This document shows, in pieces, positions 1-8,301 of a stretch of DNA of 64,000 nucleotides (positions within the stretch are counted from its first letter, which is position 1; each line of letters starts with the position of its first letter). The notes under the pieces are model-generated. The model did no database searches. It worked only from the letters and a program-made list of their open reading frames with translations, and was not told the DNA's origin. The position numbers and the translations under genes are program-made. The stretch spans positions 1 to 64,000 of the forward strand of contig NZ_JBITDV010000005.1 of assembly GCF_044454545.1 (NCBI RefSeq), in the 5' to 3' direction. This DNA is from Cryptosporangium sp044454545 (GTDB lineage: Bacteria > Actinomycetota > Actinomycetes > Mycobacteriales > Cryptosporangiaceae).

Positions 1-2
1 GC

Positions 3-95
3 AATCCGATGGGAACGCCAACAGCAGTCCTCGACCGACTCGAACGCTCCGGACTCGCGGTCAGCGTCGCCGAGCTACGAAGCCAGCGCCACTAG
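3..95 (+). CDS. C-terminal end of an unidentified protein (5' end outside window)
   Basis: Frame 3 is open from the left edge to a TAG at 93-95 and ends in a helical-looking tail (AVLDRLERSGLAVSVAELRS). It lies outside the left attachment repeat, so it should belong to chromosomal DNA or to a neighbouring tandem element. The fragment is too short to assign a family, and the open frame could be chance in high-GC DNA. Confidence 0.3.
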   Translation, partial: NPMGTPTAVLDRLERSGLAVSVAELRSQRH

Positions 96-159
96 TTACC
101 TCACCGAGACGGCAACCCGCTGACCGTCAAAAGCTCGACGTATATTTCCTGGTCAGAAC

Positions 160-196
160 AGAGCTGGTGAGGGGACTTGAACCCCTAACCGCCCGA
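160..196. repeat. attL: 37-bp copy of the tRNA-Thr 3' half
   Basis: This sequence is identical to 40717-40753. It covers the acceptor 3' strand, T arm, variable region and 3' side of the anticodon stem of tRNA-Thr on the minus strand. The similarity stops abruptly at 197, so this is not a second tRNA gene but the displaced attachment-site copy. Confidence 0.92.
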
Positions 197-312
197 ATAT
201 CGCGTCCAGTACTTTCGTTCTTAGTCAAAACTGGTCAGTAAGTGGCTCAAGCAGCGCGGATACTCAATCCACATTGTTCTCCGAAATCGACTTTGGGTGT
301 GGTTTTGCGTTG

Positions 313-332
313 TAAACTGTCACTAAACTGTC
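313..332. repeat. Tandem 9-bp repeats, candidate integrase arm-type sites
   Basis: TAAACTGTC occurs at 313-321 and again at 324-332, an 11-bp period (one helical turn). A related TAAAGTGTC lies at 40659-40667 just inside the right end, and AAACTGGTC at 228-236. Repeats of this kind near both ends, between the core site and the integrase start, fit arm-binding sites of a tyrosine recombinase. This is inference; footprinting data do not exist here. Confidence 0.45.
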
Positions 333-351
333 CTACGATTGACGGTGGAGC

Positions 352-1518
352 GTGGCCATGGGACGGCCTGCGTTAGAGGTCGGCACACACGGAAAGATCC
401 GCCTGTACCGGGTCCAGGACGGTTGGCAGGCCCGCACGCTCTACCGGGACTACGACGGCCACACCCGATCGGTGGCCCGCAAGGGCAAGACCAAGGGCGC
501 CGCCGAACGAGCGCTCGGGAAGGCTCTCCGCGACCGCGGCCGGTTCGTGGCGCTCGACGAGGATCTGACGGCCGAGACCAAGGTTTCTGCGCTGGCCGAG
601 CGTTGGTACACCGGCGTCGAGAAGACCGATAAGGCGCTGAACACCAAGCGCGCCTACCGCGACCGGCTCGATAAGCAGATCATCCCCGGGCTCGGTGGGC
701 GCGCGATCCGCGACCTGGGGCGACTCTCGACGATCGACCGGTTCCTGACCACGATCGAGACCAAGCACGGCGCGTCGACGGCGAAGATGTGCCGGTCGGT
801 GCTCTCGGGGATGTGCGGCCTGGCGGCTCGGCACGACGCACTCGACCGGAACCCCGTCCGGGACGCCGCCGCGATCTCCACCAAGCCGGAACGCCTCCCC
901 CGCGCGCTGACGGTCGCGGAAGGGCGCCAGTTGCGGGCCTGGCTCACGTACGACGACAAGGCCATCGGCCGAGATCTGCCGGACGTGATCGACATCCTGC
1001 TCGCGACCGGCCTGCGGATCGGCGAGGCCTCCGCGATTGTGTGGGACGCCGTCGATCTCGACGCCGGCACGATCGAGGTTCGAGGCACGGTGATTCGGGT
1101 GAAGGGCGAAGGGCTGGTCATCCAACCCAAGCCGAAGACGAAGGCTGGGTATCGGACGCTGACGCTGCCGAGTTGGGCGGTGGACATGCTCAAGCGTAGG
1201 TACCGGGATGCTGACGACCCGACGGAGCAGAGTCCAGTGTTCACTGCCCCGAAGGGTGGGCTGCGAGATCCGTCGAACACGCAGGCTGATCTGCGGGAGG
1301 CATTCGACTTCGCTGGCTTCGACTGGCTGACGTCTCACCTGCTCGGCCGAAAGACCGTTGCGACGGAGATGGACAAGGCGGGGCTGTCGGCACGGGCGGC
1401 GGCTGATCAGCTGGGGCAGCAGAACCCGAGCATGACCCAGGACCGGTACATGGGACGGGGCGCGCGAGACACGGGCGCCGCAAACGTCCTGGAGGCATTC
1501 GGCTTCGTCGCGGCCTGA
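352..1518 (+). CDS. int: Tyrosine recombinase / site-specific integrase
   Basis: The protein (388 aa from GTG 352; ATG 358 is an alternative) would catalyse attP x attB recombination at tRNA-Thr. An N-terminal AP2-like arm-binding region (about 1-75) is followed by a SAM-like core-binding domain (about 78-180) and the catalytic domain (about 185-385). Visible catalytic residues are R222 in ATGLRIGEA, K264 in the beta-hairpin, R333 in GRKTVAT and nucleophile Y366 in TQDRYMGR. The H-box is unusual: H329 and R333 are separated by three residues rather than the usual two, and the position often held by His/Trp after LG is Q356. It resembles integrases of actinomycete integrative elements (pSAM2-like). 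It lies directly beside attL, as expected for an element integrase. Confidence 0.95.
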   Translation: MAMGRPALEVGTHGKIRLYRVQDGWQARTLYRDYDGHTRSVARKGKTKGAAERALGKALRDRGRFVALDEDLTAETKVSALAERWYTGVEKTDKALNTKRAYRDRLDKQIIPGLGGRAIRDLGRLSTIDRFLTTIETKHGASTAKMCRSVLSGMCGLAARHDALDRNPVRDAAAISTKPERLPRALTVAEGRQLRAWLTYDDKAIGRDLPDVIDILLATGLRIGEASAIVWDAVDLDAGTIEVRGTVIRVKGEGLVIQPKPKTKAGYRTLTLPSWAVDMLKRRYRDADDPTEQSPVFTAPKGGLRDPSNTQADLREAFDFAGFDWLTSHLLGRKTVATEMDKAGLSARAAADQLGQQNPSMTQDRYMGRGARDTGAANVLEAFGFVAA

Positions 1519-1691
1519 CCGACGAAGCTGTCTCCACGGTGCGGTTCGGCATTCCGGGCTGCCTGCCCGTCGCGGTGTAGGTCACCCAGAGGCTCTATCC
1601 TCTGATGCTCGGGTTTCCGTGCAGCCGAGGGCACACGCGAACGACGCGAACTCGGAACTCATCGACAAGCGGCACGCGGATAGGGGGCAGT

Positions 1692-4600
1692 GTGACGCAG
1701 TCTGCGGCTGGCGGATCGGGCAACGTCGCGGGCGTCCGCCACGAAGGTCGCAGCCTTGCGTGGATGGCCGCCCACATGCTCGTGGAGAAGGCACTACCTG
1801 ATTGGGCACCGGCTGGCCTGATCACCGCTGTCGGTGCTCAGACGAGCAGGGCCGTCGACGACATCGGTGCGTTGACAGACGCGGATGGGTGGATCTGCGC
1901 GCAGGCCAAGAAGAACCTGTCGCGTAGCGACCGGCCCACCAGCGATTTGGCTTCCGCGCTCGCGCAACTGATTGAACTCAAGTCGGACGGCATCCCCGAC
2001 AGGCCTCCGCACCAGGACACCATGCGTGCTCTCGATGCCGAACGAGATCGCGTCCTCATACTCACTGACGAGCGAGCTCCCCGGACGGTTGCAGTCTCGT
2101 TGGCAGACGTCACAGATCGTCTCCGCACTTTGCCTGAGGGCGTACCGCTGGGGGAAGTTGCTGAGAACCGCGGCGAGCGCGAGGCTCTAGCCACCCTGCA
2201 CGGCCATCTAGAGCGGCTGCTCGCGGCCAAACACGGACGGCCATCCAGCGAGGCCGAGGTAAGGGCGGTACTGCGTCTGCTCGCCGTTAGGGCCGTTGAC
2301 CTAAGAGAAGATGGCCGGGACCTCCAAGCTCTCCTGCCGGACCTGCGGGACTTGCTGGAGGACCCGGCACGGGTGCCCGATCTCTGGCGAAGCATTGAGG
2401 CCATCGCTCAGCGGCTCGCATCCGAGCGCCGATGGATGAGACGTACTGACCTGGTCAGTGAGCTGGAGTCTCGCGGCTTTTATCTCCGACCCCTCACCCG
2501 GCTTCGTCCCGACATCCAGCGGCTTCGCGATGTCAGTGCCAGCAACTTGCAATCGCCGCCAACGAACCTGGCCGTCACGACTCCAAACGGCCCCATTGAG
2601 CTTCCCCGGCCGGAGGTAGCGCTCCTTGAGACAGCGACATCTAACGTCGCGATCACGGGCGAGCCTGGAGCGGGCAAATCGGTTGTGCTGCACCGGTTGG
2701 CTAATTTTCTAGCTTTCGACATCGTCTATCTCACGAGCCACCAATTGCGCGGCTCGGCCGGCGAGACCCGGACCGAGATCGTTCTACAACATGGTCTGGA
2801 GGAGGTACTTCGAGGCTGGACCGGCTCCAGTCCAGGTGTGCTGCTACTTGATGGCCTCGACCAGACACGCGGTCTCGATACATCTACATGGCTGCCGCTG
2901 CTCGCTCGGCGTCTTGAGGGAACCCGCTGGCGGATCGTGGGAAGCGTTCGCTCCTTCGATCTGCGACAAGGTCGGGATTGGCAATCGATGTTTGCTGGTA
3001 CGCCGATCGACACCAGCCGTGCGGACCCGCTGCTCTCGCAGGTGAGTCACCTCGTCGTCGGTGCACTTACGAGTACGGACGTGGCGGTGATCCGGGAGAG
3101 CAGTCCCGCGATGGACACAATGTTCGCGCGAAACGGTGACCGCCTGCGAGGGCTGCTAACCAATCCGTTCAACCTAAACCTCGTCGGCGAATTGCTCTCC
3201 GCGAACGTCGATATCTCCGCTGTCCGCAGCCGATTGGACCTCCTGCATAGCTACTGGCGCTTGCGTGTGAGCGGCAGACATGACGGACGCATGCGTCACC
3301 GCGTACTGCAGCATCTGGTCCGCGCGATGGTGGCAGAGAAGGTCCAGCAGGTCGACGATTCCCACCTACAGGACTCATCTCTCCAGGTACTGAGCGATCT
3401 GCTTCGCGACGGCGTGCTGCGAGAGACCGCACCCAATCAATGGATAGTCACCCCAGCGATCGGTTTCACTCACCCTGTACTATTCGATTACGCCGCTGCG
3501 ATTATCGCGCTTGGCGATATCGATCACGCAGACTCCCTCGCCGACGCCCTCGACGCTCACCCCGATTACGCTCTGCTGCTCCGACCCAGTCTCGACTACC
3601 GCCTCGCCATCGCGTGGCACGCTGACCCAAACCGTTCGACGTACTGGCAACTAGCGCTCCGGCTCAGCAGTCGGGCGGCCGGTCACACTCTCGCGGCGGC
3701 GGCCTCGGCCGCGCTGGCGGCCCAAGTGTTGCAGCAATCGTCAGATCTCAATGAACTGCAATCAGCGTGCACCGCAGATCAAGATGCTGAGCGTTGGACC
3801 GTTAACGATGCGCGAGCGCTTGCGTTCCTAGTCGCTGCAGGACTGCGCTCGACTAAATCGACGCAGGTGGCACTCGACGCCTTCGGCCAGTTTCTCGCTG
3901 CACTTGGAACGCATGCCCAAGCGACTGATGACGTTGCTTTGGCGCTGCTGGCAGCGCAACTGTCTACCCGAGCGGTGGACGAGCAGGGCCTTGACCGCGA
4001 TAGCGCATCGGCGCGCTACTGGGTAGATACATCTGTTGCTTGTATGAAGGTCGCCTTGGTCGACCCCGAAAGCGTAGAACGCTTCGAACTCGCCGAACGC
4101 GCCGCGCTGGGACTATCAACCGCGGCAAAACTCGACGCCGCCGCAACTGCCGCCACTATCCGTCAAGTAATCGCGGAGCCGGCACTCCGCGCCTGGGGCA
4201 CGGAAGCCGTACGCCCATTGATCGAGGCGCTCCCGGCCATCGCTAAGCAGGACGTCGAACTCGCAGCCGAAATCGGGCGCAGCGTCTGGATCTTCGACGA
4301 CGACCAAGATCAGCCCACTCAAATCGGCAACAGCCAGATTCTTCGGCTGACGTCGAACCGAAAACAAGACCTCGAAGGTGCGCGGCACCAGGTTGGCGGG
4401 AAGTTCCCCGCGCTCGCGGCCGAAGACGTCACGGTGGCAGCGGCGCTGTTCGTCACGGTCGTGGAGCACCGATCCGCAGAAAGACGTCCCAGCGTCGAGC
4501 CACCATCAGGTCAGCAACCCGCTGTCCAGTACAGCGGCGATCTGCGATTCGTTGGGGGTCATCACGCACTTCCCGCGATGGCCAACGCCCTCATCGATCG

Positions 4601-6458
4601 CTTTGAGGCGCTCGCGCCCGACGGCGGCGAAGCCATCGAGGTGTTGCGCAGTCGCTTGACCCATTCGGAGGTGTGGAATCGCTTGCTGCAGCGTGCGGCC
4701 TCCAGCCCGTCGTCCGAACTCGCTGTCGCGCTAGTCCCCGTCCTATCCAGCCCTTCGCTCTTCGCCCATCCTCAGACTTGGTTGGCCGCCGCGCACGTCG
4801 CTCGTCGACTGGCTACCGTCCTTTCCGCCGAAGACTTGGCGCCCATCGACCAGTCGATCATTGCGGCCACCGAACCCAACCAGGACGACACCGACGTACG
4901 ACGCGAACGACTCAGGGATCGCCGCGCGCTGATTCTCAATGAACTAGCCGCCGCAAGAAGCGAAAATCCAGCCGATAGCGTGCTCGCTCCTATCCTCCTT
5001 GACGAGGACGGTTCTTATCGCGTCACACCCGACAGCGAGACATCTGATCTCACCCCCAGGCAGGACCTACTGCGCCGCGCCCATGAGGCCCTCTCGTCGG
5101 TTCGTCAAGCAGGCGACCGGACTTCTGCCAGGCGATTGATTCTCGATCTATGGCCGGAACTCCGTGCAGCTCACGAGGCTGAATCAACGGACCAGAACCT
5201 ACACGTACAGCTAGTCTCGGCGGCCTTCGAACTAGCCGCACTTCCCGATGTGCTGCCGAACACGATGATTGGTGAACAGGTCTTCACCGTTGTGCAGGCC
5301 GCGGTCCCCTCCGCGCCAGAGGACCAAGACCGGGCGGCCGGCAGCGCCACGGAGAATGACGAAGGCTGGCTGCAGACCGCCCAGACCGAAGCCCTTCCAG
5401 CCGCCCAGCGGCTTCTAGCACGACGAGAATGGCGAGATGCGCACGGCGAACAACTTCGGTCATGGCTCATCAGCCAACTGGATAGCGACATCTTCGAGCA
5501 TCGAGTCTTGAGTAACCAGGCAATTGCCACGATCTGGCCCAGTCCCGACGACCGCATCCGCGCGGTCGAACAACGACTTGCTAATGAACATCAAAGCCAT
5601 ATCGCGCGATTGCTGCTCAACCAGCTATACTGGCTGATCTCCACGCACCCGCACGAGGTCGATGCCGCCTTCGAACGGCTCGCGATTAGCTCCCCAGCGC
5701 ATTGCTGCGCCGAGCTAAGTGGCACTCGTAGTGAGATCTACAATACGCCGGCTGAAGACCTCGGCCGCTCTCTAACCACGCTCGCAGTGCGGGTACAGAC
5801 GCCCTTCGCGGATAGGATGCTCCGGGAGTGGATACAGAGCCCGACCACCTACGCGGGGATGGTGGCCGCGATTTGCTCTTGGCTGCGAGGCTTCCTCAAC
5901 TCGGCAGATCTCTCCCTTGGCGGGGCTCAGCAGCGAGCATTCGCGCTGCTCGATCGGGCGGCCGACGGTCTTTTGGCTGCCTGGACTGCTGGCACTGACA
6001 GCCAGGCCGCTCTTGAGGTCGCGAATGCCATCGCCGAACAGATCTACCACGCCAGCGGGGCATTCGAAGCCGGCGAACCAACGAAGGAAGCCCTTGGGGA
6101 TCCCGGACTATTCGCGGACCTAGCGATCCCGGTTTTGGAAAAGGTCAGGTTGGCCCGCCATCCTGCCGTGACACACCATATTGTCGAGACAGCTGCCCAC
6201 TTCGCAAATGTGCGACCTAGGCCCGCACTGCTTCTTGCGATGCGTGCAATTGTCGATGATTCTCACTACGCAGCTGAATCCCTCGGATTGAACGCCGCAT
6301 TGAAGCTCATTGAACGGTACGCGGCAGACCACCGCGACCTTATCCTTGGCGATCCGGACTGTACGAGTGCGGTTCGCCGTGTACTAGAGCACTTTGTGCG
6401 AGTCGGGTGGGCGCAAGCGGTGGAACTGGTCGAACGTGCTGATGAATGGTTCCGCTAA
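1692..6458 (+). CDS. Giant STAND-type NTPase with N-terminal nuclease-like domain (putative Avs-like anti-phage protein)
   Basis: This protein of about 1588 aa starts at GTG 1692, chosen because AGGGGGC lies just upstream; an earlier in-frame ATG (1605) has no such site. Residues about 15-110 contain a D-x(14)-Q-x-K pattern (VDDI near 55-58, AQAKKN near 70-75) like the Cap4/Mrr-type PD-(D/E)xK nuclease core. A P-loop GEPGAGKS sits at about 323-330 and a Walker B strand GVLLLDGLDQ at about 382-391, followed by a winged-helix-like region. The remaining 950 or so residues are alanine/leucine-rich and predicted all-helical, as in the sensor arms of STAND proteins. In known Avs proteins the C-terminal arm senses a phage protein and oligomerization activates the N-terminal effector. 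Here the function is inferred from architecture. It sits alone between int and the excisionase-like gene and is visibly less GC-rich than the relaxase region. Confidence 0.85.
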   Translation: MTQSAAGGSGNVAGVRHEGRSLAWMAAHMLVEKALPDWAPAGLITAVGAQTSRAVDDIGALTDADGWICAQAKKNLSRSDRPTSDLASALAQLIELKSDGIPDRPPHQDTMRALDAERDRVLILTDERAPRTVAVSLADVTDRLRTLPEGVPLGEVAENRGEREALATLHGHLERLLAAKHGRPSSEAEVRAVLRLLAVRAVDLREDGRDLQALLPDLRDLLEDPARVPDLWRSIEAIAQRLASERRWMRRTDLVSELESRGFYLRPLTRLRPDIQRLRDVSASNLQSPPTNLAVTTPNGPIELPRPEVALLETATSNVAITGEPGAGKSVVLHRLANFLAFDIVYLTSHQLRGSAGETRTEIVLQHGLEEVLRGWTGSSPGVLLLDGLDQTRGLDTSTWLPLLARRLEGTRWRIVGSVRSFDLRQGRDWQSMFAGTPIDTSRADPLLSQVSHLVVGALTSTDVAVIRESSPAMDTMFARNGDRLRGLLTNPFNLNLVGELLSANVDISAVRSRLDLLHSYWRLRVSGRHDGRMRHRVLQHLVRAMVAEKVQQVDDSHLQDSSLQVLSDLLRDGVLRETAPNQWIVTPAIGFTHPVLFDYAAAIIALGDIDHADSLADALDAHPDYALLLRPSLDYRLAIAWHADPNRSTYWQLALRLSSRAAGHTLAAAASAALAAQVLQQSSDLNELQSACTADQDAERWTVNDARALAFLVAAGLRSTKSTQVALDAFGQFLAALGTHAQATDDVALALLAAQLSTRAVDEQGLDRDSASARYWVDTSVACMKVALVDPESVERFELAERAALGLSTAAKLDAAATAATIRQVIAEPALRAWGTEAVRPLIEALPAIAKQDVELAAEIGRSVWIFDDDQDQPTQIGNSQILRLTSNRKQDLEGARHQVGGKFPALAAEDVTVAAALFVTVVEHRSAERRPSVEPPSGQQPAVQYSGDLRFVGGHHALPAMANALIDRFEALAPDGGEAIEVLRSRLTHSEVWNRLLQRAASSPSSELAVALVPVLSSPSLFAHPQTWLAAAHVARRLATVLSAEDLAPIDQSIIAATEPNQDDTDVRRERLRDRRALILNELAAARSENPADSVLAPILLDEDGSYRVTPDSETSDLTPRQDLLRRAHEALSSVRQAGDRTSARRLILDLWPELRAAHEAESTDQNLHVQLVSAAFELAALPDVLPNTMIGEQVFTVVQAAVPSAPEDQDRAAGSATENDEGWLQTAQTEALPAAQRLLARREWRDAHGEQLRSWLISQLDSDIFEHRVLSNQAIATIWPSPDDRIRAVEQRLANEHQSHIARLLLNQLYWLISTHPHEVDAAFERLAISSPAHCCAELSGTRSEIYNTPAEDLGRSLTTLAVRVQTPFADRMLREWIQSPTTYAGMVAAICSWLRGFLNSADLSLGGAQQRAFALLDRAADGLLAAWTAGTDSQAALEVANAIAEQIYHASGAFEAGEPTKEALGDPGLFADLAIPVLEKVRLARHPAVTHHIVETAAHFANVRPRPALLLAMRAIVDDSHYAAESLGLNAALKLIERYAADHRDLILGDPDCTSAVRRVLEHFVRVGWAQAVELVERADEWFR

Positions 6459-6541
6459 GTTCGCTATTCGCCGCCTTCCTCGCTCACTGTCAGCGCGGCG
6501 CCTCCGGCTCCTCGCCGCGCCGCGCCGACCGAGCGTCATCC

Positions 6542-6757
6542 TTATCTGGCCGTCGGCCCCCAGCGGTCGTCGAAAACTTCGTCGCGCTGCCGGGCCAGCC
6601 ACGTCTGGACCTCACTGTCTCGCCAGCGGAGGTGGCGTCCTACTCGGAAGGCAGCCGGTCCGTCGCCGGTCTTCCGCCATTTGTAGATCGTCGCCACTGG
6701 AACATCGAGGAATTCAGAAAGTGTGTCGATGTTCCAGAGCGGTTCCCGTTCTGGCAC
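6542..6757 (-). CDS. xis: AlpA/Xis-like helix-turn-helix protein (excisionase candidate)
   Basis: The 71-aa protein runs from GTG 6757, with GGGAGG about 10 nt upstream. It is one MerR-superfamily winged-HTH of the HTH_17 type: WNIDTLSEFLDVP, ATIYKWRKTGDGP, FRVGRHLRWRDSEV, then a short tail. Such proteins act as recombination directionality factors or as transcriptional activators of integrase genes in actinomycete elements. An in-frame extension to 6880 exists but begins with a hydrophobic stretch lacking family similarity. It converges with the STAND gene. In pSAM2-type elements xis is usually immediately next to int; here about 5 kb separates them. Confidence 0.82.
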   Translation of the reverse strand: MPEREPLWNIDTLSEFLDVPVATIYKWRKTGDGPAAFRVGRHLRWRDSEVQTWLARQRDEVFDDRWGPTAR

Positions 6758-7007
6758 TACGGAATCACCTCCCTCCGGTCGCGAAGAGGTGGTCCATTGA
6801 CGGTAACTCGCGAGAGCCGCGCAGCATAGAACTATCGAAAAGATAAGCAAAGACAGTGAAAGACAGGGAATGGTCAACAATGCAGGTCGGCGGAATTCGG
6901 ACCATTCACCTGGCGGAGATGGGCCCGATGCCTTGGGCTGCCGGTTCCGGCGTGGTCTGTAGGCTCCCGGTCGTCACTGACGGTTGAGCGAGAGAAGGCG
7001 AGCGCTC

Positions 7008-7559
7008 GTGGCCCGTACCTGGCTGTCGATCCGGGTAGAGCTCGTCTCCGGCCGTGGCGTAGAGCCGTGGCCGCGGCCGGGCCGGATCTTCGCGGCAGCC
7101 AGGTCACACACCTTCGAACAGCTCGCTGCTGCGATCGACACCGCGTTCGCCCGCTGGGACCTGGCCCACATGCACACGTTCACCCTCGCCGACAGCACCG
7201 AGATCACCACGCTCGATCTCTGGGACGGCGACGAACCCGAGGGCAGCCTGGACAGCGCCACGACCAAGCTGAGCCGGCTCACACCCGGGGAGCAGTTCGC
7301 CTACCTGTTCGACTTCGGCGACGACTGGGCGCACCTGTGCACCGTTGACACCACGAAGATCGACCCACTCGACCACATCGGCGTCGTGCCGCCCGTCCCG
7401 GTGCCGTACTTCGGCTGGGGAGACCTGCCTGATCAGTACGGGCGACGCTGGGACGAGGACGACGGCGGATCCGCGCGGCCGAAGCGACCTGCGCAGCCGT
7501 TGTCGGCACTGCCGCCGATCCTGCCCTGGTGGGGAGGACCACGGCGGCGCGGCGAGTAG
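7008..7559 (+). CDS. Plasmid pRiA4b ORF-3-like protein
   Basis: A 183-aa protein from GTG 7008 (GAAGG upstream; an in-frame TTG at 6984 is the alternative). It shows the family signature YLFDFGDDWAHL near the middle and, before it, a strand pattern (TWLSIRVEL) typical of the N-terminus of this family. The last 40 residues are proline-rich and probably disordered. The family is common on plasmids, integrative elements and as an IS1096-type passenger; its biochemical role is unknown. It precedes the relaxase gene by 742 bp in the same direction. Confidence 0.85.
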   Translation: MARTWLSIRVELVSGRGVEPWPRPGRIFAAARSHTFEQLAAAIDTAFARWDLAHMHTFTLADSTEITTLDLWDGDEPEGSLDSATTKLSRLTPGEQFAYLFDFGDDWAHLCTVDTTKIDPLDHIGVVPPVPVPYFGWGDLPDQYGRRWDEDDGGSARPKRPAQPLSALPPILPWWGGPRRRGE

Positions 7560-8301
7560 ACCCCTTCCCGGAGAGCTGAGCGGGACGCTGTCTCCGGCCG
7601 TCGAGTCTCCGCCCGGCAGTCCGCGCGTGCCGCTTCCCCGCAGCGCGTTCGCGGCATATGCCGGACGCGGCGCGGCCAGCGGAGGCGGAGACGATGCACG
7701 CCGGCGGCGCTTGCTTTTGTCGACGCGCTTTGCCGATGAACATTCGAGTCTGCCGATTCCGGCACGCGGGCTGCCGCGACTTCCGCGTCAGCCGAACGCT
7801 GGCCACGCGACTCCCAATTCGCCCTGTGCCGCGACTGATTCTATGGTCCTACAGCGTCCAGCGACGGCCCGGACCCGCTGGACCCACCGGCCCGAAATCA
7901 CCGGGAGAACCGAACACCGCCCGCTCTCCGACTGCGGGGAACTCGAACGGCGCCGCGGTCGGGCAGCGCATGCCAACCCCACCCACATTTGTCGCGAACC
8001 CGACGATCCGAGCCGCCCCGCTCCTTACGAGGGTCGAATCCAGCAACGATAACAACCTCCGTCGAAAGTCGATATTCGACGATCATCATTTCCCATTCGA
8101 TAGAGTCGCTCAGCTCACGGATCAATTCCGAGGAGACGACAGCATCCCCATTAACTCAACACATAGAACGAGACACCTCTTGCTCTATCCGACGCACCCA
8201 CCCACTATGGATTCGGGTGCCGTGAGTTCACGCCCAGCTAATAGCGCAACTCGAGCTTTCATTATTGGTCGATGGTCTGCAATAGGGGTGGTGACCTGTC
8301 G
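7560..8301. other. 742-bp non-coding stretch upstream of the relaxase gene; candidate oriT region
   Basis: No open frame here has a credible start or recognisable protein. The second half (about 8040-8300) becomes more AT-rich and contains an inverted repeat (8060-8081). The position directly 5' of a MobF relaxase gene is where an origin of transfer would be expected, but no nic site can be named from sequence alone. Confidence 0.4.
8060..8081. repeat. Inverted repeat, candidate relaxase recognition hairpin
   Basis: CGTCGAA (8060-8066) and TTCGACG (8075-8081) form perfect 7-bp arms around an 8-nt loop. The repeat lies 221 bp before the relaxase start. MobF relaxases bind a hairpin close to their nic site, so this is a candidate. 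It could equally be an operator for the relaxase promoter. Confidence 0.4.

Noticed and set aside
160..196. A second tRNA gene at the left end
   Set aside because: Only the 3' half is present; the sequence leaves the tRNA pattern at 197, so it is an attachment-site copy.
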